Assembly: GCA_013042695.1 (NCBI GenBank)
Contig: JABDPQ010000179.1
Span: 1 to 21,700, forward strand
Reading direction: 5' to 3'
Length of the DNA: 21,700 nucleotides
Source of the DNA: Desulfobacterales bacterium
Lineage (GTDB): Bacteria > Desulfobacterota > Desulfobulbia > Desulfobulbales > Desulfocapsaceae
Numbering within the stretch: position 1 is the first letter of the stretch; each line of letters starts with the position of its first letter. The translations under genes were made by a program, and so were the position numbers. Shown one piece after another: positions 8,256 to 15,471 of the stretch. The notes under the pieces are model-generated. The model was given only the letters and a program-made list of their open reading frames with translations, made no database searches and was not told where the DNA came from.

Positions 8256-8396
8256 TTATGATTTTAGTTGGTCAATGTTAAGAATCGCTTCAGCTTCAAT
8301 GTTTGAACCCAACGGCAACGCGGTTACCTGAACAGCACTGCGGGCTGGATAAGGGGCAGCAAAGTTCTTGCTATATATTTCGTTAACTTTCTTGAA
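8256..8396 (-). pseudogene. ridA: 3' remnant of a RidA (YjgF/YER057c) gene
   Basis: The minus strand encodes 46 residues starting FKKVNEIYSKNF and continuing PARSAVQVTALPLG and IEAEAI, then a TAA. This is the conserved C-terminal third of RidA, including the PARSAVQV active-site strand with its arginine. The frame is closed by TGA four codons upstream, and the sequence beyond has no RidA similarity, so the N-terminal two thirds are lost. RidA removes the reactive 2-aminoacrylate made by PLP lyases, which fits its place 13 bp before the desulfhydrase-like gene. The remnant now lies in that operon's 5' leader. Confidence 0.8.
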
Positions 8397-8401
8397 GGAT
8401 G

Positions 8402-8435
8402 ATTGTCAAATGATCAAATGTCGACATTCGACAAT
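8402..8435. promoter_or_regulatory. Dyad operator at the head of the TRAP/PLP-enzyme operon
   Basis: Outer arms ATTGTC (8402-8407) and GACAAT (8430-8435) form a perfect inverted repeat. Inside lies the perfect 12-bp palindrome AATGTCGACATT (8417-8428). The dyad covers the predicted transcription start of the minus-strand promoter at 8440-8468, a typical repressor position. The GntR regulator at 2241-2909 is the obvious candidate ligand (inference). Confidence 0.45.
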
Positions 8436-8439
8436 TGTA

Positions 8440-8468
8440 TGTATAAATGATTTTACTACAGCCGTCAA
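8440..8468 (-). promoter_or_regulatory. Sigma-70-type promoter for the minus-strand operon
   Basis: On the minus strand, TTGACG (8468-8463) and TATACA (8445-8440) are separated by exactly 17 bases. That is 5/6 and 4/6 matches to the -35 and -10 consensus. The start point would be near 8433, about 190 bases before the PLP-enzyme ATG, so the transcript would carry the ridA remnant as leader. Confidence 0.5.
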
Positions 8469-8848
8469 CATTTTTTTCTTTTTTTTATTTTCCATATGAT
8501 AACAAATAGTTATTTTGTTAATGGTTTGGAAATTCATGGTTAAAACAGAAATGACGAGCTTGAATAGGGAGGTAAGAATGTCAATTCCAACCACTATGCG
8601 AAGCAAAACATGGTTGTCATCACGAGCTATTCCAGAGAGATAACGCGTTGCAAGTATCCTGTACCCGCATACTTACTTGTTACAATGTACTTCAGCTAGC
8701 AGATAGCAAATGTCAGGAAAATTACCTGACCTGTTTGTTTCAAATGAGCAGAATTAACAAGAAGAAGGATGATACCGGTAAGCCTGATAACCTTTGACCT
8801 GCCTCATGGCGCCAAAAAATCATCTACGAGATGACAACATACCGTTAA
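8469..8848. other. AT-rich intergenic region with a short ORF and a hairpin
   Basis: No full gene is seen. It contains a T-rich tract (8469-8495), the 21-codon ORF at 8578-8643, and a 6-bp hairpin GTCAGG/CCTGAC (8712-8717 and 8725-8730) followed by CTGTTTGTTTC, which could be a weak plus-strand terminator. The remainder shows nothing recognisable. Confidence 0.5.
8578..8643 (+). pseudogene. 21-codon ORF with a strong ribosome site, possible 5' remnant of a medium-chain oxidoreductase
   Basis: GGGAGGTAAG precedes the ATG at ideal spacing, and the ORF encodes 21 residues beginning MSIPTTMRSKTWLSSR. Starts of NADP-dependent medium-chain dehydrogenases often have a basic residue, an aromatic and a SRP motif here, but the match is short and the identification weak. 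It could equally be a leader peptide or a chance ORF. Nothing downstream continues the fold. Confidence 0.25.
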
Positions 8849-9406
8849 TTATAGATCCCCGCTCTCTAGTATCTTTTGCATAAGATCGAGCATTTCAGCA
8901 GGATTTTCGGCACGAATTATTGAAGTTTGGTGTGGAATTTTTAAAAATCCTTCCTTTTCTACTGTGTCCAACATGAGATCAAGCGGCGCATAGAAGCCAT
9001 TAACGTTAAGCAACCCGCATGGTTTCGCATGAAACCCCATTAACCCCAGGGTGTATACTTCAAAGAACTCTTCAAACGTTCCAATTCCACCCGGCATTGC
9101 TACAAAACCATCCGCAAGTTGAACCATGAGATTTTTTCTTTCATGCATTGTGGGTAAAACGTGTAGTTCCGTCAAGCCTTGATGAAAATTTTCTTTATCT
9201 TTCAATGCTTGAACGGTCACCCCCAGAACTCTCCCGCCTGCAGCTAAGGCACTGTCCGCAAGTTGGTTCATAAGTCCGGTGCACGATCCTCCATAGACAC
9301 AGGTTAGCCCACGCAGAGCAAGCTCGCGACCCATCGCGCCAGCGGCCTCCATATATGCAGGATGACTGCCGATGCTTGATCCAAGAAAAACACAGATTGA
9401 TTTCAT
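8849..9406 (-). CDS. LOG-family (TIGR00730-type) nucleotide 5'-monophosphate phosphoribohydrolase
   Basis: 185 residues, the usual length for the LOG (lysine decarboxylase-like, Rossmann) family. The first strand is ICVFLGSSIGSHPAY, followed by CVYGGSCTGLMNQLAD (nucleotide binding) and MHERKNLM (87-94). The diagnostic PGGxGTxxE motif is PGGIGTFEE (105-113). Characterised members cleave the N-glycosidic bond of cytokinin or purine nucleoside monophosphates; despite old annotations they are not lysine decarboxylases. In bacteria the role is probably nucleotide housekeeping. The AGGAGA ribosome site is close to the ATG (3 bases). It is monocistronic, flanked by gene-poor DNA. Confidence 0.92.
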   Translation of the reverse strand: MKSICVFLGSSIGSHPAYMEAAGAMGRELALRGLTCVYGGSCTGLMNQLADSALAAGGRVLGVTVQALKDKENFHQGLTELHVLPTMHERKNLMVQLADGFVAMPGGIGTFEEFFEVYTLGLMGFHAKPCGLLNVNGFYAPLDLMLDTVEKEGFLKIPHQTSIIRAENPAEMLDLMQKILESGDL

Positions 9407-9582
9407 GACTCTCCTTTATTCGACTGCTCATACTCAGTATTAATGATCTTAACCATAGTAGATTCTTATCACTGTGATCACCATAAGCTACCTGGTTCGA
9501 TTATCATGTTACTCGCATAATTTACTTAGAGTGAAGCTTTAAGCGCCAATGTTAAAATTGAGCTGAAGGACACATCACTTCC

Positions 9583-9681
9583 ATGAAAATCCGTGTGCTC
9601 ACCCAGGAACAATGCCCCAAGGCTTTGGCTCTACTGCGCCAGGCCTTTTCGAATAGCAATTACGAAGTTCGATTATTTTAA
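9583..9681 (+). pseudogene. Possible 5' remnant of a GNAT acetyltransferase gene
   Basis: ATG followed by 31 codons, starting MKIRVLTQEQCPKALALLRQ and ending SNYEVRLF before TAA. The pattern of a short first strand, helix alpha-1 with ALALLRQAF, then YEVRL is that of GNAT N-acetyltransferase N-termini. Nothing after the stop in any frame continues toward the acetyl-CoA binding motif, so the rest has been lost. Because only the weakly conserved first strand and helix remain, the assignment is tentative. Confidence 0.4.
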
Positions 9682-10016
9682 AACCTTGAGATAATTCGTC
9701 AATTGACATCTTTCGGGGTCGACAATTTATGTCAAACAAGGTGCATTTTCCCACGCATTGTCTTCAAGAACTCTTTTCTCCTTTCTCAACCTTTTATATG
9801 ATGAGCACCTATCACATTATCCCTGATGGCCGATACGAGCAGCGGTGAGTCGTTTATTGGCTATTTGCATCTCGTTTCGCAAACATTATGCCATCAAGGT
9901 AAAATCGGATTTATAGAACTAATTTCATACGATCATTTGACTTTAGTGTGGAGAATTGATGATTTACCGAACCTTTTCAATTGACATTTTATGCAGGCAT
10001 GATCAACATTTAATGT
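9682..10016. other. Intergenic region upstream of the sigma-54 activator
   Basis: AT-rich, without a recognisable gene. TTGACA at 9981-9986 could be a -35 element, but no good -10 element follows at 16-18 bases. No sigma-54 (TGGCAC-N5-TTGC) promoter was found. Confidence 0.5.
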
Positions 10017-11501
10017 ATGACAAAAAAAAGAGAACTACAACCAGGAGATAGAGATTCTTTCAGGGTTTTGTCTGATTTCGCTTTCAGGAATCCATTTGAT
10101 AAAAAATCGCTGCAATTGGCATATCGTGTGGCTGGAGGGAAATATCCCGTCGGTGAGCCTCTGAGTAATAAGGTTTTTGAGAGAGTAAAGCAGCAACTTG
10201 AGAAAGTGACAGTAAAAGGAGAAATCAGCTGGCAACAGTTCTCAGGCGAAGATCAAGACTTGGTGCGTGTTGCCATCCTCCATGACTCTTATGATCGATG
10301 TCATAAAAAGTTTGACGATCTTATCTCAAAACAAATAAAAGAAAACGACTCCACCTATCCTGTTTCGTTTGCAAATAAAACGCTCCTGTTGTTACGACAG
10401 AGAGGATTTAGCGTTGAAGATTCTCTTCGCTATTTCAGCTTTTACTATCAACTGCGAAGAGCATGGTATTTCATTAATCATGGATTGACCGGGCAGAGTG
10501 ATTCCATGGACACCCTGCGTTCTCATCTTTGGCGTAGTGTTTTTACTTCCTTTCCACGTTGGTATGAAAAATTCCTCTGGAACCGAATGGAGGATTTTTC
10601 CACCTTTCTCATAGGAGAGACGGGCACGGGAAAAGGTACGGCAGCAGCAGCGATCGGCCGTTCAGGGTTTATTCCTTTTGATGAAAAGAAAAACTGTTTT
10701 GTTGAAAGCTTTACCGATAATTTTATCGAGATAAACCTTTCACAATTTCCTGAATCACTGATTGAGTCAGAACTGTTCGGACACAGAAAAGGGGCCTTCA
10801 CTGGAGCGGTTGATAACCACAAAGGCATATTTGCACTTTGCAGTCCCCATGGCTCCATTTTCCTCGATGAAATAGGCGATGTATCGATCCCGATTCAAAT
10901 CAAGCTCTTAAAAGTATTAGAGGAACGCAGTTTTTCCTCAGTAGGAGGACATGACAAACTTCATTTTAAAGGCAGGATTGTGACCGCCACCAATAAATCT
11001 CTTGCTGAACTGCAGCAACAAAAAACATTCCGAGAAGACTTTTATTACCGACTTTGTTCTAACGTCATACCTGTCCCTACTCTTCGCCAGCAAATAAGTG
11101 AAGACCCATCCACCCTGGAGGCCCTGCTCACTCATACAATACTGCGGATTACTGGTGAACCGGTCCCCGAGTTATTGCAAACCATGCTGCACACCCTTGA
11201 GAAAGAGGTTGGCTTGGAATATTCCTGGCCTGGTAATGTCAGAGAACTTGAACAGGCAGTACGAAGTATTCTCTTGACCTTGCGATACGACAGAAAGACA
11301 AGCACAGTATCCTTAGACCATACAGGTGATCTGCAAAGAGCAATTGAAAAGGAGTCCATTAATGCCAAAGAACTCATCTCTGCCTATTGCACGATACTTT
11401 ACAGGAAACATGGGACGTTCGAGAAAGTTGCAAACATCACACATCTTGATCCACGTACGGTGAAAAAGCACCTTCAAATGCAACAAAAGAATACAAAGTA
11501 A
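10017..11501 (+). CDS. Sigma-54-dependent transcriptional activator with an unrecognised N-terminal region
   Basis: 494 residues. The central AAA+ domain carries Walker A GETGTGKG (200-207), the sigma-54 contact loop GAFTGA (259-264), Walker B SIFLDEIGD (280-288), the arginine-finger region FREDFYYRL (338-346) and WPGNVRELEQ (404-413). A C-terminal Fis-type HTH is at about 467-486 (EKVANITHLDPRTVKKHL). The first ~190 residues are helical and charged and match no receiver, PAS, GAF, ACT or CARF domain that I know. There is a ~35-residue insertion between Walker A and the following strand, containing DEKKNCFVESFTDN. No cognate histidine kinase is nearby. No Shine-Dalgarno precedes the ATG, and an in-frame TAA at 10011 excludes an earlier start. 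The target genes are unknown; the next gene is a GST 155 bp downstream. Confidence 0.92.
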   Translation: MTKKRELQPGDRDSFRVLSDFAFRNPFDKKSLQLAYRVAGGKYPVGEPLSNKVFERVKQQLEKVTVKGEISWQQFSGEDQDLVRVAILHDSYDRCHKKFDDLISKQIKENDSTYPVSFANKTLLLLRQRGFSVEDSLRYFSFYYQLRRAWYFINHGLTGQSDSMDTLRSHLWRSVFTSFPRWYEKFLWNRMEDFSTFLIGETGTGKGTAAAAIGRSGFIPFDEKKNCFVESFTDNFIEINLSQFPESLIESELFGHRKGAFTGAVDNHKGIFALCSPHGSIFLDEIGDVSIPIQIKLLKVLEERSFSSVGGHDKLHFKGRIVTATNKSLAELQQQKTFREDFYYRLCSNVIPVPTLRQQISEDPSTLEALLTHTILRITGEPVPELLQTMLHTLEKEVGLEYSWPGNVRELEQAVRSILLTLRYDRKTSTVSLDHTGDLQRAIEKESINAKELISAYCTILYRKHGTFEKVANITHLDPRTVKKHLQMQQKNTK

Positions 11502-11656
11502 AAGATATGAGGCCCGTCATGCACATACGAAGTGCCATAAAAGATACGTTCTATCTGTTTATAATGGAGCACTTGAGGTTATGGTATTTGAAAAAATATC
11601 TAACAAGCCTGGAGACCTGATAAACTAAACGATAGAGAGAGAAAAGGAGCATCGAA

Positions 11657-12340
11657 ATGTATAAGCTGTACATCGCCAATAAAAATTATTCTTCATGGTC
11701 TTTGCGCCCCTGGATACTCATGACAGAACTCCAAATTCCATTTGAAGAAAAATTGACTCCATTTAGCGAGAATATGAATTGGGCAAATTTCCGTAATTTT
11801 TCTCCGAGTGGAAAGGTACCTTGCTTACAAGATTATGACGTGACAGTATGGGACTCTTTGGCCATAACAGAATATCTTGCCGAAAACCATGAGAACGTCT
11901 GGCCAACAAACGCCAGAGCACGGGCTTGGGCGCGGTGCGCGGCAGCTGAAATGCATTCTGGCTTTGATGCCCTCAGGGCTGTCTGCGGAATGAATATCGG
12001 GCTACGTATCAAGTTATATGAAATATCAGCCGCATTAACCAAAGATCTTGATCGTATAAATGAGCTTTGGTCAGAAGGGATTAATTTATTTGGCGGTCCT
12101 TTTCTTGGAGGTAAAGAATTTGGTGCAATAGATGCTTTTTATGCACCAGTAGTTTTCCGTATTCTAACCTACAATTTGGCGTTGAACAGCAAAGCAAACA
12201 CGTATTATAACCATATGTTATCACTCCAAGGTATGATTCAGTGGCAGAAAATGGCTCTTAGAGAAGCATGGAGAGACCTCGGTCATGAGGAGGAAGTTGC
12301 ACAATTTGGCAAGGTACTGGCCGATCACCGACTTGCCTGA
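11657..12340 (+). CDS. Glutathione S-transferase family protein
   Basis: 227 residues. The N-terminal thioredoxin-like domain (1-78) begins KLYIANKNYSSWSLRPWILM, with Ser12/Ser13 at the position of the catalytic serine in zeta/theta-like bacterial GSTs. It contains the cis-proline in GKVPCL (Pro55) and the glutathione gamma-glutamyl contact WDSLAI (Ser67). A helical C-terminal domain follows (about 85-220). The likely role is glutathione conjugation or reduction of an electrophile; the substrate is not predictable. The ribosome site AAGGAG lies 8 bases before the ATG. It could be co-transcribed with the sigma-54 activator or have its own promoter. Confidence 0.9.
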   Translation: MYKLYIANKNYSSWSLRPWILMTELQIPFEEKLTPFSENMNWANFRNFSPSGKVPCLQDYDVTVWDSLAITEYLAENHENVWPTNARARAWARCAAAEMHSGFDALRAVCGMNIGLRIKLYEISAALTKDLDRINELWSEGINLFGGPFLGGKEFGAIDAFYAPVVFRILTYNLALNSKANTYYNHMLSLQGMIQWQKMALREAWRDLGHEEEVAQFGKVLADHRLA

Positions 12341-12450
12341 CAAGCCTTAAATTAACCATAGAAGAGTAGTTATTAAACTATTATCTTTGTGCGGATTGTT
12401 TGTAGCCTTTCTGCTGGCTGAAATCAATCTCGCATGAGGTCTGTTTTCCG

Positions 12451-14340
12451 ATGGATGAGAGCTCGTTAAAACGCAAACTGGTTGCAATTTTTAGCGCTGA
12501 TGTCGCTGAGTACAGTCGATTGATGGGCGATGACGAAGAAGATACCGTCCGCACGCTGACGCGTTATCGGAAAATCATGTATGAGCTCATAGGCAAACAC
12601 AACGGCCGCGTCGTCGACTCGCCAGGAGACAACCTGCTGGCTGAATTCAACAGCGTGGTAGATTCTCTACGCTGCGCCTGGGCTGTTCAAAAAGAGCTGA
12701 CAAGCAGAAACGACCAGCTTGCCGAAAACCGTCAAATGAAGTTTCGTATCGGCATCAACCTTGGGGACATCATTGAGAAAGAAGGTCGTCTTTACGGCGA
12801 CGGGGTTAATATCGCAGCCCGCCTGGAAAGTCTGGCGGAGCCGGCCGGCATAAATATCTCCGGCACCGCCTACGACCAGGTAAAACGCAAACTGCCCTAC
12901 CGGTTCCATTTTGTCGGTGAACAAAAGGTGAAAAACATCACCGATCCTGTAAGGGTTTGTCAAGCTAAGATGTCCCCACAAGAAACGATTATAGGCATTG
13001 ACAGAGAGACAGAAAAGAGACGAGTTCCCAAAGCTCGCTGGCTCTTTATGTTGGTCATCGTTGGAATACTGCTTGTGGTAGTTGGATTTTACCTCAGGGA
13101 AGGTATGCATGGTCGATCATCAATAGATCAGACGGCAACGTCAGTAATTACAGATCGTCGTGCGTCACAGGGAGCGTCCATCGCCGTGCTGCCTTTCAAG
13201 AACCTCAGCGGTGATGATGAGCAGGAGTATTTCAGTGACGGAATCACCAACGACATTATTACCGACTTATCCCGATTCCGGCAACTCCTTGTAATCGCGA
13301 GCAATTCAGTGTTCACCTACAAGGGAAAAACCGTCAATATTAAAGAGGTCGGAAAGCAATTGGACGTTCGCTATATCCTGGAGGGCAGTGTCCAGAAGAT
13401 AGGTGACTCAGTACGCATCAATGCGCAGCTCATAGACGCGGTTGATGAAACCCATATCTGGGCAGAACGATACAATAGGGACTACAAAGAGATTTTCAAT
13501 CTTCAGGGTGAAATCGTGCAGTCCATCGTTGTCGCTCTGGCTGTTAATGTCAGTCAAGCAGAGCGAACTCGAGCAATGCGCAAAGAACCACAAGATCTTG
13601 AAGCATATGATTACCTGCTGCAAGGGTGGGCACATTATTATCGCCGAACACGTGCTTCTAGCTTCCTTGCAAGTGAAATGTTCGCAAAAGCCGCTGAACT
13701 CGATCCGCAATATGCTGCAGCCTACGTGGGGCTTGGCTGGGTTGAGTATTCAAAAGTAGGTTACGGCTGGACCGAGTTTCCGCAGAGAGCTTTGGAGAGT
13801 GCATTTGTTTATGGCCGAAAAGCAGTGGAAATTGACTCAGCCAGCGCCTTAGCTCATGCCTTGCTCTGCAATGTCTATACTTTTCAAAATCAATACGAGC
13901 TCGCCATCCGTGAAGCGGAACAGGCCCTCGAGCTCAATCCAAACGACGCTTACACCTACGGGCAAATGGGGTGGACGCTTCTCTGGGCCGGTCGACTGGA
14001 TGATGCTGTCGCTTCATTGGAAATGTCATTGCGCTTAGACAATACCTCGGTAAGGAATGCCTGGTTACATCTGGGAACGGCTTTTTACTTGAAAGAGAAC
14101 TACGAGCAGGCCCTGGAAATTTTGGAAAAAGGAGTAGTCAAGCGACCGGATTATGTCGGTTATTACATTGTTCTTGCAGCGACCTATGCCCAATTGGGGC
14201 GCACACCAGAAGCTGCAAGTGCAGTACAAACCGTTCGCCGACTCGATCCCTTTTTTGAGGTGGAGTCATTCGGAACGGCATTTCGAGAATCGGCTCATCG
14301 TGTAGCCATTGCGGACGGCCTTCGAAAAGCCGGTTTATAA
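12451..14340 (+). CDS. Class III adenylate/guanylate cyclase with TolB-like and TPR domains
   Basis: 629 residues. The cyclase homology domain (8-170) keeps both metal aspartates, Asp17 in IFSADVAEYSRLM and Asp60 in DSPGDNLLAEF, and the transition-state pair Asn120/Arg124 in YGDGVNIAARLES, so it should be active. One transmembrane helix (about 196-214) follows. Next is a TolB/FlgO-like domain starting SIAVLPFKNLSGDDEQEYF (243-261) and running to about 370. The C-terminus (about 405-600) has at least four TPR-like repeats, for instance ALELNPNDAYTYGQMGWTL and YEQALEILEKGVVKRPDYV. The cyclase lies in the cytoplasm and the TPR region probably in the periplasm. The cyclic nucleotide, cAMP or cGMP, cannot be settled by eye. 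The only ribosome site is a weak GAGG 11 bases upstream. Confidence 0.93.
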   Translation: MDESSLKRKLVAIFSADVAEYSRLMGDDEEDTVRTLTRYRKIMYELIGKHNGRVVDSPGDNLLAEFNSVVDSLRCAWAVQKELTSRNDQLAENRQMKFRIGINLGDIIEKEGRLYGDGVNIAARLESLAEPAGINISGTAYDQVKRKLPYRFHFVGEQKVKNITDPVRVCQAKMSPQETIIGIDRETEKRRVPKARWLFMLVIVGILLVVVGFYLREGMHGRSSIDQTATSVITDRRASQGASIAVLPFKNLSGDDEQEYFSDGITNDIITDLSRFRQLLVIASNSVFTYKGKTVNIKEVGKQLDVRYILEGSVQKIGDSVRINAQLIDAVDETHIWAERYNRDYKEIFNLQGEIVQSIVVALAVNVSQAERTRAMRKEPQDLEAYDYLLQGWAHYYRRTRASSFLASEMFAKAAELDPQYAAAYVGLGWVEYSKVGYGWTEFPQRALESAFVYGRKAVEIDSASALAHALLCNVYTFQNQYELAIREAEQALELNPNDAYTYGQMGWTLLWAGRLDDAVASLEMSLRLDNTSVRNAWLHLGTAFYLKENYEQALEILEKGVVKRPDYVGYYIVLAATYAQLGRTPEAASAVQTVRRLDPFFEVESFGTAFRESAHRVAIADGLRKAGL

Positions 14341-14372
14341 GAGATCAAAAAGAAAAATGGTGAAATAGCAAC

Positions 14373-14849
14373 TTACTTTTGGGTAAGTTTGTCCCAGCTC
14401 TTGTCTGCTTTATTGATATTCTCGGCCGCATCAGCCTCAAATTTGGCGGCAGATTCGTCGTTAAAGTTCAGATAAAGCTTGCCGTCGATTATCTTAAATG
14501 CTTTCGGGTTCACACCGGCAACCTTGCCGGTTGTCGAGAGACTCCGAGCTCAGTGTCCACCATATTGCGGCGAATAGCGCTCCGGGTCTTGTACAAACAG
14601 TTCCAAGTTTTCTTTGCTGACAAAGTACCATTTGGCATCGTTCCATGTATGTGAAAACTCGCTGTTCCCTTTTACAGCACGGCCTTCGGTGTGATAGGCA
14701 ACGGTGTCGTAGCCTTTAATAGCAACACCCCAAAAGGTTGTGTTGATCTTATCAAACGCACTGGCAGTAATGGCCCAGGGCAACAGAAATGCAGCGATTA
14801 AGGTGGTGACGATGACCAGCCGAGTTTTAGTTGAGAAACGCTTCAGCAT
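14373..14849 (-). CDS. Exported YHS-domain protein with an in-frame TGA at the conserved Cys (selenoprotein candidate or nonsense allele)
   Basis: Read through one TGA (14552-14550, codon 100) the frame runs 158 codons to TAA at 14375-14373. Codons 1-99 give a signal peptide (1-31, ending ITASA) and the YHS pattern YDTVAYHTEGRAVKGNSEF, WYFVSKENLELF and PERYSPQYGGH. After the TGA the same frame continues ARSLSTTGKVAG, NPKAFKIIDGKLYLNFN and KADKSWDKL, the normal C-terminus of this family. Family members read GGYCAY at this point, so the TGA replaces the conserved Cys exactly. A hairpin with an AGGU loop starts 15 bases after the TGA (14512-14534). Sec insertion is therefore plausible; a recent nonsense mutation (TGC or TGT to TGA) is the alternative. 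If terminated there, the product has 99 residues and lacks a third of the domain. The ribosome site AAGGAAGG is strong. YHS proteins are thought to bind metal or act in periplasmic redox. Confidence 0.75.
14512..14534 (-). promoter_or_regulatory. Bacterial SECIS-like hairpin after the YHS in-frame TGA
   Basis: On the minus strand, CCGGCA (14530-14525), loop AGGT (14524-14521) and TGCCGG (14520-14515) form a perfect stem. It extends outward by A-T, a bulged A, then C-G and A-T. The apical loop begins 26 bases after the TGA and has G as its second base. Published bSECIS descriptions require a short-loop hairpin roughly 16-37 bases downstream with a G in the first two loop positions, and the E. 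coli fdhF element also presents AGGU. This match is structural only. Confidence 0.5.
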
Positions 14850-14876
14850 GTTGACCTTCCTTAAATAGATTGAATT

Positions 14877-14948
14877 TCATCTCCATGAACTGGCGTGCCA
14901 AAAGAGTTTAGTTACGGCCGCCAGAATCATTATTATTATGCTTTTCAT
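14877..14948 (-). CDS. 23-residue hydrophobic small ORF upstream of the YHS gene
   Basis: ATG 14948 is preceded by GGAGG with 9 bases between, a strong ribosome site. The peptide starts MKSIIIMILAAVTKLFW: one lysine, then a short hydrophobic stretch, like a small membrane peptide or truncated signal sequence. It ends 27 bp before the YHS start on the same strand. It may be a translated leader or a small protein; the evidence is only the ribosome site and composition. Confidence 0.3.
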   Translation of the reverse strand: MKSIIIMILAAVTKLFWHASSWR

Positions 14949-15471
14949 TTTTGCTTCCTCCATGTAAGCGAGGTCTTTTATGAAGGCTTTACTTATAGAA
15001 AATGAAAATTGAGCAGTGTCTAGAAAAAGAGAGTGACAGGAATTACGACAAAGATTTAAAAAGGATTTTTTTCTTAATTCTTAAACAAGCACACCCTGGA
15101 ACTTATACTACTCGGAACTAAGACTCAATGAGAGATTCTAGCCACCAAAGCGAACTCTATTCTCCGACTACTCACTTACAAGATTGCTATACAGTGGCAC
15201 GATGTCAATAATTCGTTGCTCAGTCGTTCGAATGTATTCGCTTGAAAAGAAATAATGTTCAAAATAAGGTAAGTAAGTGATTCCATCACTTACCTACCTT
15301 ACCAGTGGATGCATATGAAAAGATAGTTTAGGATCTGTGCCAGAAGATTAAAAGGTCACCTTCTTGAAAGTTGAAAATATCCGTAAATCTATGACGATAA
15401 TCTTTTCCCAATCAGCCGATTTTCACTTCAGTATAGGCTTCAAACACCCTCTAAAACTATTTCTACTATGA
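14949..15471. other. Intergenic region between the YHS gene and the katG 3' end
   Basis: AT-rich, without a protein-like frame. It should contain the promoter of the YHS transcript, though no confident -35/-10 pair was found. The only clear structure is the hairpin at 15265-15301. Confidence 0.5.
15265..15301 (-). terminator. Probable katG transcription terminator
   Basis: Two 16-base arms (15265-15280 and 15286-15301) are complementary except for one A-C mismatch, with a 5-base loop. Read on the minus strand, the stem ends CTTACCTTA and runs into TTTTG. It lies 170 bp beyond the katG stop codon. Confidence 0.55.

Noticed and set aside
8397..8408. TGA just before the RidA remnant as a second Sec codon
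   Set aside because: The frame upstream of this TGA has no RidA similarity, and RidA has no Cys at this place, so a truncation explains it.
12367..12380. TAGTT-ATTA-AACTA hairpin after the first GST gene
   Set aside because: An AT-only-like 5-bp stem in AT-rich DNA; it is indistinguishable from chance.
15194..15210. TGGCAC as a possible sigma-54 promoter
   Set aside because: No GC-containing -12 element follows at the required spacing, and no plus-strand gene lies downstream.
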